Below, in pieces: positions 1-6,640 of a stretch of DNA of 14,426 nt. The translations under genes were made by a program, and so were the position numbers. This DNA comes from Candidatus Aminicenantota bacterium. GTDB taxonomy: Bacteria > Acidobacteriota > Aminicenantia > UBA2199. Positions within the stretch are counted from its first letter, which is position 1. Each line of letters starts with the position of its first letter. The notes below the pieces were generated by a model, which saw only the letters and a list, made by a program, of their open reading frames with translations, had not been told where the DNA came from and made no database searches. The DNA lies in assembly GCA_026393775.1 (NCBI GenBank), contig JAPKZM010000270.1, positions 1 through 14,426 of the forward strand, in the 5' to 3' direction.

Positions 1-8
1 ATAGCATC

Positions 9-905
9 ATGCGGATCAAAGATTTGCTCATCTCCATGCGGCCCAAACAATGGGTGAAGAATGTTTTCATGTTCGCCCCGATGATTTTTTCACTGGCCGA
101 GAAAAAAGCAGAACACATGTTTCAGCCAAGCATCGTTGGCCGGAGCCTGCTGGCCTTCGTCTTGTTCAGCTTCATCACCGGCGGCATTTACATTTTCAAC
201 GATATCCTGGACCGGGACCGGGACCGGCTGCATCCGGAAAAAAAGAACCGCCCCATCGCCGCCGGCCGCCTGCCCATCGTTCATGCCGCTATTTTCGCCG
301 CTGTTCTACTGACCTGCGTCCTGGTGCTCATCTTCTGTTTCAACCGCGAGTTTTTTTATATATCCCTGTTTTACATAGTTATCAATATCCTGTATTCGCT
401 GTTTTTGAAAAGCATGGTCATCATTGATATCATGATCATCGCCTTCGACTTCGTCCTGCGTGTCCTGGCCGGGGCGGCGGTGAACCAGATCACCCTCTAT
501 CCCTGGATCCTGATCAGCACTTTTCTTCTGGCCATCTTTCTGGCCTTGATCAAGCGCCGGCAGGAGCTGCTGAAAATGCAGGACTTGGTTCCGGAAAAGG
601 TCACGCGCAAAACCCTGCTCAGCTACACGGTCAGCCTGCTCGACCAGATGATCAGCATTTCCACCGCCACCACCTTGATCGCCTATATCATGTACGTCAT
701 GTCGCCGGACGTGCAGCACAGGTTCCACTCCACCAAGCTTTTTTACACGGTGCCCTTCGTCATCTTCGGAATATTCCGCTATCTTTTCCTTTCCTACGCC
801 AAAGGCGAGGGGGAAAGCCCTTCCGAGATCATCTACACCGACCTGCCTTTTACCGTCAACATTATCCTCTGGATCAGCGTCTTTGTATTACTGGTCAACC
901 ATTAA
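9..905 (+). CDS. UbiA-family prenyltransferase, decaprenyl-phosphate phosphoribosyltransferase-like
   Basis: Polytopic membrane enzyme of 298 residues that probably transfers 5-phosphoribose from PRPP to a polyprenyl phosphate, giving the precursor of lipid-linked ribose or arabinose. The N-terminus (RPKQWVKN, residues 11-18) is typical of the DPPR synthase branch of UbiA. The first Asp-rich motif is N64-D65-x2-D68-x3-D72, followed by HPEKKNRPIAAGRL (75-88), which is the branch signature. The second acidic motif lies at D140-D147 (DIMIIAFD). About eight or nine hydrophobic segments follow the UbiA pattern, and the length is normal for the family. The ATG at 9 places RPKQW at the expected distance, but no stop is visible upstream and any ribosome-binding site lies outside the window. 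The next gene overlaps its end. Partner enzymes DprE1/DprE2 are not in the window, so the final product is inferred. UbiA membership is near certain; the substrate is less so. Confidence 0.88.
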   Translation: MRIKDLLISMRPKQWVKNVFMFAPMIFSLAEKKAEHMFQPSIVGRSLLAFVLFSFITGGIYIFNDILDRDRDRLHPEKKNRPIAAGRLPIVHAAIFAAVLLTCVLVLIFCFNREFFYISLFYIVINILYSLFLKSMVIIDIMIIAFDFVLRVLAGAAVNQITLYPWILISTFLLAIFLALIKRRQELLKMQDLVPEKVTRKTLLSYTVSLLDQMISISTATTLIAYIMYVMSPDVQHRFHSTKLFYTVPFVIFGIFRYLFLSYAKGEGESPSEIIYTDLPFTVNIILWISVFVLLVNH

Positions 906-1551
906 ACTGACGTTGGCGACACTCCATGTCTTAAAAAAGCTTCAGTTTTCCGGCATCAGCCAGGAAGAGCTGGAGGAAATATATCGTCAGCACAAGAACG
1001 ATTACCGGGTGTTGCTGCACCTGGTCCAGCATCCCAAATTTCCCCAGAGCATTTCCCTGGGGATCATCAGCAAACTATTCACCGTGGATCTGGTGCGGGT
1101 CATCAAAAACGTCAAGACCAACCCCTTCATCAGGAAAAAAGCCGAAAACGAATTCCGGCAGCGTTACCGGCGGTTGGCCCTGGGCGAAAAGGTGTCCTTG
1201 CTCAAAATCGCCCCCAATGCGCTGCTGCTTGACTTGAGCGACGAGAATCAGCCGCAGTTGATCGAAACCATACTCAACAGCCCCAACTGCAGCGAAGATG
1301 TCGTCTTACGCTTCATCAACCGCCATGGCGACCACACCAATTTATATACCGCCCTGGATAACAGTCCGTGGCACTTGAACCAGGCGGTGGCCGTGGCCGT
1401 CGTCCATGACCCGGAGGCACCGATCAAGATCATTTTGAAGATCATTCCATACCTGGGGCTGGCCGGGCTGCAGGAAATGTTCGGCGACGACTCCACCCAC
1501 CAGATCGTGCGCGAGCGTATCCGCGAGTACCTGCAGCAGCGTCATCCCTAG
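883..1551 (+). CDS. Alpha-helical repeat protein of unknown function (HEAT/LRV-like)
   Basis: A 222-residue protein I do not recognise by name. It is almost wholly predicted helix, with repeated short helix pairs broken by Asn/Pro turns, for example HPKFPQSISLGIISKLF (50-66), NSPNCSEDVVLRFIN and NSPWHLNQAVAVAVVHDP. This spacing resembles leucine-rich-variant or HEAT-like repeats, such as those in DUF2336-type proteins, which usually bind other proteins. No signal peptide, membrane helix or catalytic motif is visible. It overlaps the end of the UbiA-family gene by 23 nt if it starts at the TTG at 883. CTG 907 or TTG 913 are alternatives, since no strong Shine-Dalgarno sequence precedes any of them. 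The overlap implies co-transcription and coupled translation. It converges with the methyltransferase gene, leaving only 21 nt between the stops and no obvious terminator. That it is a gene is well supported; the role is unknown. Confidence 0.75.
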   Translation: MYYWSTIKLTLATLHVLKKLQFSGISQEELEEIYRQHKNDYRVLLHLVQHPKFPQSISLGIISKLFTVDLVRVIKNVKTNPFIRKKAENEFRQRYRRLALGEKVSLLKIAPNALLLDLSDENQPQLIETILNSPNCSEDVVLRFINRHGDHTNLYTALDNSPWHLNQAVAVAVVHDPEAPIKIILKIIPYLGLAGLQEMFGDDSTHQIVRERIREYLQQRHP

Positions 1552-1572
1552 GATTCCGATTTAGCGCCCCGT

Positions 1573-2979
1573 TCAGTGTGGCCGCGTTTCCGCTCCAGGC
1601 GTTGACTTGTTTTTCAGCAGGTAAAGGCGGCGGCCCGACTGTTCGATTTTTTCGACGCGCTCGATGGAAAAAAACCTGCTGAATTCCGCGGCGAATCCCT
1701 GTTCATGGTAATCGGGGAAAATATCTTCGCGGCTGGCCAGCAGGCGCCGCACCTGGGAATCGTCCTTGGGAATGAACTCCATGATCAGTGTCCGGCAAAG
1801 AGTGCTGAACAAGGCGGCGATCCTGGCCAGGGGCAGGTTGTTGCCGATGGCCAGGTGATGCACCAAGGCCATGGCCAGTACGGTATCGGTAGGCCCGCGT
1901 TCGAGCAGTGACATCCGTTCAGCGTTTCCCCAGCCGATGGCGGGACTGGGGTTGGTGATATCTCCGAGCAGCGGCAGTAGAAAGCGGTTTCCTTCCTGGC
2001 GGCATTGCAGATAATTTTTTTCCACCGCGGCGGGATCGATGTCCAGGGAAACGGTGGGGATTTGCCGGGCCGATGCCAGCCGGCTGAAAAATCCTGTGTT
2101 GGCGCCGATGTCCCAGACCTGGCGCGGTTGCAGCGCCTGTAAAAAATCATCCAGCCATTTTCGTTTGCACTCCATGGCCAGCGGGGAATAATTGGTGTGC
2201 TCGTAATAGTCCGCCCAGACGCTTCCCCGAGGCTGCCAACGCAGGCCGGCGACGGCCGATTTCAGGCTGTCGATCAAGGCCAGGAAGGAAAACCGATTCA
2301 GCTTGCGCTGCGAGCCCACGGGTCGTCCGTCCTGGTAGCGCTTTTGCGAACGGGCATGGAGATGGATGTGCGCCAGCAGGGAAAATTTGCCTCGCGTCCC
2401 GGCCGGCAGCAGACGGCTGGCCAGGTCCAAGGGGATCCCGTCCAGAAAGATCCGGGACAACTGGCTGAGGCGGACATCGCGGCGCGCCATGAGCGCCAGG
2501 GGCGCCAGGAAATGCTGGCAGAACTGGCGGTAAGCCACCCAAGGCCGGCCTTCCGTATATTTTGCGAAAGACAGGGTGTCGATGAGCAGCGGTCTCCCCT
2601 CGCTGAACTGAATATTGTAGGCACTGGCATCTTTCAAGACCATGCCATGGGCAAGGGCTATCTTCTGAATTTCCAAGGTCAGCAGGGCCGCGTCCTTGAG
2701 CTGGCTGAAGGACCATTCGAAAGGGTAGGAGATGAACGGCACCAGAGTCGGCCGGATGACCTTGTAGCCATCCGCAGTCCGGACCAGTTCCGCTGCCGCT
2801 TCCTCATGGCGGATCATGAACCCGGCCGCGCTCAGTTCCTGATAAAGCCCGGAATGGATCAACAGGTCAAAGTGTTCGCGATAAGACCGGTTGACCTGGC
2901 GGTACATGCAACCCTGATGCCAAAAAACAAAACCGCTGGGGTCGCGGAACGAACTCGCAGCCAGGCCTTCCGCCTGCAT
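1573..2979 (-). CDS. Two-domain SAM-dependent methyltransferase (NoeA-like) with kinase-like N-terminal half
   Basis: A 468-residue protein. The C-terminal half is a class I methyltransferase: SAM-binding motif I is VWDIGANTGFFS (288-299), the acidic motif II is SLDIDP (311-316), and GDITNPSPAIGW (339-350) with ALVHHLAIGNN (371-381) forms the core of a family that I recall as NoeA-related. The N-terminal half has a weak phosphotransferase-like signature: LKDASAYNIQF (115-125) matches the catalytic-loop pattern (D117, N122), and LLIDTLSF (131-138) matches the metal-binding Asp position (D134). The ATG at 2979 is chosen because it overlaps the stop of the upstream small gene as TGATG, a normal coupling junction; an open frame continues to 3141 but reads through that gene. 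The substrate is unknown. The linked secreted peptide and the envelope genes nearby suggest a cell-surface glycan or lipid-linked sugar, which is inference only. Confidence 0.85.
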   Translation of the reverse strand: MQAEGLAASSFRDPSGFVFWHQGCMYRQVNRSYREHFDLLIHSGLYQELSAAGFMIRHEEAAAELVRTADGYKVIRPTLVPFISYPFEWSFSQLKDAALLTLEIQKIALAHGMVLKDASAYNIQFSEGRPLLIDTLSFAKYTEGRPWVAYRQFCQHFLAPLALMARRDVRLSQLSRIFLDGIPLDLASRLLPAGTRGKFSLLAHIHLHARSQKRYQDGRPVGSQRKLNRFSFLALIDSLKSAVAGLRWQPRGSVWADYYEHTNYSPLAMECKRKWLDDFLQALQPRQVWDIGANTGFFSRLASARQIPTVSLDIDPAAVEKNYLQCRQEGNRFLLPLLGDITNPSPAIGWGNAERMSLLERGPTDTVLAMALVHHLAIGNNLPLARIAALFSTLCRTLIMEFIPKDDSQVRRLLASREDIFPDYHEQGFAAEFSRFFSIERVEKIEQSGRRLYLLKNKSTPGAETRPH

Positions 2980-3197
2980 CACGTCGATTTTTTTCCGAAC
3001 AGGCGGAGGACAAAAGCCTTGATCTTGAGCCAATAGACTTTGACCATGAACAATACGGCCACGAAGGCGGCGATGATGATTTGAAATACATAACTGCCTG
3101 TGCCGGGGTCGATGTAGGCATGGATGCGCAGCGGGAAACACAGGACGGTAAAAACCGCCAGCAGGGTCATTTTCATGACATTTTTAAAAAAACTCAT
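2979..3197 (-). CDS. Small exported or membrane peptide with YIDPGTGS motif
   Basis: A 72-residue protein. It has an N-terminal hydrophobic signal (about 8-25) ending RIHA, then the conserved-looking segment YIDPGTGSYVFQ (28-39), a second membrane helix (about 39-56) and a basic tail KIKAFVLRLFGKK. From memory, similar YIDPGTGS miniproteins precede NoeA-like methyltransferase genes in other genomes. Their function is not known to me. The ATG at 3197 has a good Shine-Dalgarno sequence (GAGGTG, about 5 nt upstream). The stop TGA shares its A with the ATG of the methyltransferase gene, so the two are translationally coupled. A strong promoter match lies 64-92 nt upstream. The open frame extends far upstream through the M23 gene on the other strand; that extension is a shadow and is not used here. 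The signal may be cleaved before Tyr28, leaving an outward-facing YIDPGTGS N-terminus. Confidence 0.8.
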   Translation of the reverse strand: MSFFKNVMKMTLLAVFTVLCFPLRIHAYIDPGTGSYVFQIIIAAFVAVLFMVKVYWLKIKAFVLRLFGKKST

Positions 3198-3260
3198 CCA
3201 TGCACCTCTTCGGGTTCTGCGTCGGGCCGTCATCCGGAACGCCCGGCTTGATGAAAAATC

Positions 3261-3289
3261 AGTATATATGATTTCAGCCGCATTTTCAA
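3261..3289 (-). promoter_or_regulatory. Sigma-70-type promoter for the YIDPGTGS peptide/methyltransferase pair
   Basis: Read on the minus strand, TTGAAA (3289-3284) is separated by exactly 17 nt from TATACT (3266-3261). Each hexamer matches the consensus at 5 of 6 positions. The expected start site is near 3254, giving a leader of about 57 nt before the ATG at 3197. No other good promoter was seen for this gene pair. Confidence 0.65.
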
Positions 3290-3294
3290 ACCGG

Positions 3295-3323
3295 TTGTAT
3301 TTACGGCCGTTTTGGCATAAAAT
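3295..3323 (+). promoter_or_regulatory. Possible promoter of the M23 peptidase gene (near-leaderless)
   Basis: TTGTAT (3295-3300), a 17-nt spacer and TAAAAT (3318-3323). The -10 is good (5 of 6) and the -35 weak (3 of 6). Transcription would start about 3-5 nt before the ATG at 3333, giving an almost leaderless mRNA, consistent with the weak Shine-Dalgarno sequence before that ATG. It sits back to back with the minus-strand promoter at 3261-3289, so both could share a regulator. Confidence 0.4.
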
Positions 3324-3332
3324 CGGCAGCGA

Positions 3333-5312
3333 ATGAAAAAAACGGTTCTGTTTTACCTTGCGATCCGCTCGTTGCTGTTGACGGCGCAGGAAAACGAGAA
3401 AAGCTATATCTGGCCGCTCGATATCTCCAATGGCATCAGCTCCACTTTTCAGGAATTCAGGGCCAATCACTTTCATGCCGGCATGGATCTGCGGACTTTC
3501 CAAAGAACCGGCTATCCGGTGCTGGCCATTGCCGACGGCGTGATCGAAAGGATCGGCGTATCCAAGACCGGGATGGGCAGCGTCATTTATCTCAGGCACA
3601 GGGATGGCAATACCTCCATCTACGGCCACCTGGAAAAATTTTGCGACCGCATCGAGTCCCTTGTCGTTCGGGAACGAAAACGCAGCGCTGAGAAGTATTT
3701 CGGCAGATACGCTCTGCCCGAACCCATAGCTGTGCGCCAGGGCGAGGTGATCGCTTTCAGCGGCGAAAGCGGCCACGGCTTCCCGCACCTGCATCTGGAA
3801 ATTCGCGACCAGGTGGATGGAGCGCTCAATCCGCTCTCCTGGATCGGCAACCCTCCTGAGGATGATATCGCGCCGCGCTTGAAAGGAATCGTGCTGCGCA
3901 GCCGCGGAAATTTTCTGCTGAATGACAATCTCGGGGAATTCTATTTCAAGCTGCGAAATAATGGCTTAGCGTACACATTGGCTGAGCCGCTGACCGTGAC
4001 CGGGCCGTTCGACCTGTCCATGCAAGCCTATGATATCGCGGGCGGGAGGCAGCAGGTGGCCCCTTACAGCCTGGAGGCCTACTTGGACGGGCAACTGTAT
4101 TACCGGGTCGTTTTTGAGCGCCTGGTCCGGGACGACAACAACCAATTGGGGATGCTCTATGACATGGCCGGCTCGGACAACGGCGTTTATTTTTACAAGC
4201 TGTTTCCCCAGAGCGGTTTCGCCATGGAAAAAGGGAATTCGCCGTTCGCCGAAAATCTTGGCCTGCTGGCACCCGGGGAACATGAAATCAGGGTGATCGT
4301 CAAGGACCGGCAGCAAAACCAGGCCGTAGCCGTGGTCCCGCTACGCAAGTTCCCGAGCGTGGAGAGGGCTTTTCAAAAGGAATACGAGCTGAATGCGGGC
4401 CAGCGCCGGGTTTTGGCCGACAGCGATCTTTCAATCTATATCAACCGGGACGACGTGGTCATAAAAATCAAGGATTTCCCCATGCCGCCAGCCTGGATCA
4501 CGCTGAAAATCCTGCAAGGAAATCAGGAGCAGGTCGCCGCGGCCAAGGAGTACAGCGAAGGGGTCTTTTTTTGCTTCAAACCTTTGAACGATGAAATGCG
4601 CGTGCAATTGCGCTTCATCCTTTCCGACGGCCGGCAGGCGGTGGAAGAACTGCACAAGAACATCCTGCTGCTGGTCCTGAAAAGCCGAACCGCCCGCCAG
4701 TTCCGCTATGGCGATTTCCTCGCCGATTTCGCCGCTGGAAGCGTATTGGAGCCGACGGTCCTGCAGCTCGAAAATGTGGGATTGCCTGTCGATTATCCCA
4801 TGCTGGCTGGTCCGGTGAGCGTTGCCCCGGTCCATTTTACATTTTTGGACACGGTTTTTTTCAAGTTTAAAATTCCTCGCGATCAGGCGCGTCAGGAGCA
4901 GCTGGGGATTTTCAGATACCAGGCCAGCGGGAAAAAGTGGAACTATGTCCAGACCCAGAGGGTTCCCGAAAAGGAGTATCTGGGCTGCCGGGTTTTGAGC
5001 GGAGGGATTTTCGCCCTGCTGCGCGACGTGGATCCTCCGCAAATAAGTTTCCGCGGCCGCCGCGTCTGGCGTTCCGAAGCTCATGAAAAACTCGTGGTCC
5101 GACTGCTTGACCGGGGCAAGGGGATCGATGAGGGGACCGTGGCGGTCTTTATCAACGGCCAAAAGGCGGAATGCGAATACGATCCCGATTGGAGGCATAT
5201 TCTGATCGATGCGACCGCCGGGGTGCGCCGGGGCAAGAATGACTTGCTGGTTCAAGCGGCCGATTTTGCCGGCAACCGCAGCGTTGAAACTTTCCATTTT
5301 CTTTGCAAATAA
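3333..5312 (+). CDS. Exported M23 (LytM-type) metallopeptidase with long beta-rich C-terminal region
   Basis: A 659-residue protein with a short signal peptide (MKKTVLFYLAIRSLLLTA, cleavage about residue 19). The M23 zinc endopeptidase domain covers about residues 30-170. The motifs are intact: H48-x3-D52 (HAGMD), H99 (YGHLEK) and H152-x-H154 (HLHLEIR), so the enzyme could cut peptidoglycan cross-bridges rather than being a degenerate activator of the EnvC/NlpD kind. Residues about 180-659 lack a motif I can name. They look like successive beta-sandwich domains, and the last (about 570-659) has an Ig-like ending with DFAGNRS. An insertion at about 105-130, rich in Arg/Glu, lies between the YGH and HLH motifs. 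The ATG at 3333 gives the signal peptide directly; the upstream Shine-Dalgarno sequence is poor. It stands alone, divergent from the YIDPGTGS pair and separated by about 300 nt from the LPS operon. The family is secure; the cleaved bond is inferred. Confidence 0.9.
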   Translation: MKKTVLFYLAIRSLLLTAQENEKSYIWPLDISNGISSTFQEFRANHFHAGMDLRTFQRTGYPVLAIADGVIERIGVSKTGMGSVIYLRHRDGNTSIYGHLEKFCDRIESLVVRERKRSAEKYFGRYALPEPIAVRQGEVIAFSGESGHGFPHLHLEIRDQVDGALNPLSWIGNPPEDDIAPRLKGIVLRSRGNFLLNDNLGEFYFKLRNNGLAYTLAEPLTVTGPFDLSMQAYDIAGGRQQVAPYSLEAYLDGQLYYRVVFERLVRDDNNQLGMLYDMAGSDNGVYFYKLFPQSGFAMEKGNSPFAENLGLLAPGEHEIRVIVKDRQQNQAVAVVPLRKFPSVERAFQKEYELNAGQRRVLADSDLSIYINRDDVVIKIKDFPMPPAWITLKILQGNQEQVAAAKEYSEGVFFCFKPLNDEMRVQLRFILSDGRQAVEELHKNILLLVLKSRTARQFRYGDFLADFAAGSVLEPTVLQLENVGLPVDYPMLAGPVSVAPVHFTFLDTVFFKFKIPRDQARQEQLGIFRYQASGKKWNYVQTQRVPEKEYLGCRVLSGGIFALLRDVDPPQISFRGRRVWRSEAHEKLVVRLLDRGKGIDEGTVAVFINGQKAECEYDPDWRHILIDATAGVRRGKNDLLVQAADFAGNRSVETFHFLCK

Positions 5313-5505
5313 GACCGGGCACGTTTTTGCGCAGGGACTGTGGAAATCTGTTTTAATTACTTTATAGAATCTTATGGAATATGGATTTCCTCGGATTGCA
5401 TACTTTCTATCTGTTGGAAATGCCTATAATAAATGCAATTACCAGAAATAACCAATGGATCTTGATTCCGGAAGTCTAACCATTCTAATCCACATTAATT
5501 CAGGG

Positions 5506-5534
5506 TTGACAGCCGAAAGTAAAAGTGCGAAAAT
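5506..5534 (+). promoter_or_regulatory. Candidate promoter of the LPS operon
   Basis: A perfect TTGACA (5506-5511) is followed after 17 nt by GAAAAT (5529-5534, 4 of 6). The start site would be near 5541, giving a leader of about 70 nt. The alternative -10 TATAAA at 5558-5563 lacks a matching -35. The choice between them is uncertain. Confidence 0.4.
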
Positions 5535-5605
5535 CGACCTGTTTTGATTTTGTTCTGTATAAATATTCTACACCTTGGCGGTATGAAAAGGATTCAAGCG
5601 TCAGC

Positions 5606-5611
5606 GGAGGA
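5606..5611 (+). promoter_or_regulatory. Ribosome-binding site deciding the glycosyltransferase start
   Basis: GGAGGA sits directly before two tandem ATG codons (5612 and 5615). The spacing to 5615 (4-5 nt) is much closer to normal than to 5612 (0-1 nt). It rules out the GTG at 5525, which has no such site. Confidence 0.7.
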
Positions 5612-5614
5612 ATG

Positions 5615-6640
5615 ATGCCGTTCATTGAGTCTGGCAAGAATATTCCGGAAGATGTGCTATTCATCCGCCTGCGCCTGCTCGGCGATATCATTTTTACCAT
5701 CCCGGCCATCGAAATTTTCAAGAAACAGCGGCCACAAAGCCGGGTTCATTACGTAGTCGAAGAACGATTCCGTGAACTGGCAGAAATCATCCCCAATATA
5801 GACAACATCATCACGGTTCCGGTTAAACCGGGTTGGCGGGATATCTGGAATTTCCGCAAAAAAATAAAAAGCTTGGGCATCCAGACCGCAATTGATTTTC
5901 ATTCGGGTCCGACAAGCGCGTTGCTCACTTTTGCCGGCGGGGCTTCCATGCGGGTGGGGTACCGCACTCCCAACCGCAACTGGGCGTATACCCACATGCT
6001 TCCCCGCCGCAACGGAACCTCTCCCAGCCACTCGGTCTTAAACCAAGCCAGGCTGCTGGAAAAGATCGGCATCCTGGTAGGCGAGCCCCCGCCGTTTCCC
6101 GCCCTGGACTTTTCACGGTTCCCCGTTTCCAAGCGCCTGGAAGCGGTCAGGGACATACGCCCCAAGGTGGTCATTCATTTGGGCGCCGGCAACCGCTTCC
6201 GGGATTGGGGGATGGAAAATTTCTCCGCCTTGATCAACAGCCTGAGCGCCAGGCGGATTCCGGTTTTCCTGATCGGTCACAACGATGAGGAAAAACAGCG
6301 GGCCGCCAATTTGAGCAAAATGCCCCACGCGTTCGACTTCTCGGGAATGCTGGCGCTCCGCGAGCTGCTGCAGCTGATCGCCGGGGCTGCGGTTTACCTG
6401 GGGGCCGATTCGGGGCCTTTGCACCTGGCGTCCCTGACCGCAACGCCGCTGGTGAGCTTTTTCGGCCCCAACCTGCCCCAGATCAGCGGCCCCTGGAGAA
6501 AAGAGAACGTGGAGATCATGCAGTTGGACATGCCCTGCCGGCCATGCTCGCAAAGGAAATGCAAATATGCTACAATTTCCTGCATGCGGAATATCGCGGT
6601 CGAAAAGGTCAGTGATGCGCTCGACAAGTTCCTTAAATAA
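5615..6640 (+). CDS. Glycosyltransferase family 9 (ADP-heptose:LPS heptosyltransferase-like)
   Basis: A 341-residue cytoplasmic-face enzyme that adds heptose or a related sugar to the lipid A-core acceptor. The N-terminal Rossmann domain opens with VLFIRLRLLGDIIFTIPAI (14-32), the GT9 hallmark with the LGD motif. The donor-binding C-terminal domain has VVIHLGAGNRFRDW (185-198) and GADSGPLHLAS (263-273), including the Asp-Ser-Gly-Pro loop. The tail has four cysteines (C308, C311, C316, C323) in the C-x2-C...C...CM arrangement common in heptosyltransferases. The start at 5615 follows from the ribosome-binding site; ATG 5612 is the alternative. It is the first gene of a four-gene operon, and its end overlaps the O-antigen ligase gene by 26 nt. 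With rfaE1 two genes downstream, an ADP-heptose donor is likely. WaaC versus WaaF-type acceptor choice cannot be read from sequence alone. Confidence 0.88.
   Translation: MPFIESGKNIPEDVLFIRLRLLGDIIFTIPAIEIFKKQRPQSRVHYVVEERFRELAEIIPNIDNIITVPVKPGWRDIWNFRKKIKSLGIQTAIDFHSGPTSALLTFAGGASMRVGYRTPNRNWAYTHMLPRRNGTSPSHSVLNQARLLEKIGILVGEPPPFPALDFSRFPVSKRLEAVRDIRPKVVIHLGAGNRFRDWGMENFSALINSLSARRIPVFLIGHNDEEKQRAANLSKMPHAFDFSGMLALRELLQLIAGAAVYLGADSGPLHLASLTATPLVSFFGPNLPQISGPWRKENVEIMQLDMPCRPCSQRKCKYATISCMRNIAVEKVSDALDKFLK

Larger units (their letters stand above)
5313..5614 (+). other. AT-rich intergenic region upstream of the LPS operon
   Basis: About 300 nt without a convincing gene. Base composition is clearly richer in A+T than the flanking genes. 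I see no tRNA, no strong terminator hairpin with a T tract after the M23 gene and no coding signal. It contains a perfect TATAAT at 5425-5430 without a good -35, a TATAAA at 5558-5563, and TTGACA at 5506-5511 (listed separately). The open frame running through 5525-5614 into the glycosyltransferase gene is not believed coding because a strong ribosome-binding site lies just before 5612/5615. Confidence 0.6.

Noticed and set aside
209..226. Three tandem GGACCG units in the UbiA-family gene
   Set aside because: They encode DRDRDR exactly within the family's Asp-rich motif with normal spacing, so coding constraint explains them.
2197..3036. A 279-residue plus-strand frame opposite the methyltransferase
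   Set aside because: It is a shadow frame: no motifs, and the minus strand has clear methyltransferase motifs throughout.
2980..3141. N-terminal extension of the methyltransferase frame up to 3141
   Set aside because: The extension overlaps the YIDPGTGS peptide gene out of frame, reads as unstructured His/Arg-rich sequence, and the TGATG junction gives a better start at 2979.
3124..3336. Plus-strand 70-residue frame in the divergent region
   Set aside because: It is antisense to the small peptide and its promoter, with no ribosome-binding site or motif.
3198..3794. Long minus-strand frame upstream of the YIDPGTGS peptide
   Set aside because: It is antisense to the M23 catalytic domain and has no recognisable motif; the Shine-Dalgarno site and promoter place the real start at 3197.
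5425..5430. Perfect TATAAT in the intergenic region
   Set aside because: No -35 at acceptable spacing and no nearby gene start or RNA signature.
5525..5614. GTG-started extension of the glycosyltransferase
   Set aside because: It adds residues absent from GT9 proteins, and GGAGGA directly precedes the ATG pair at 5612/5615.
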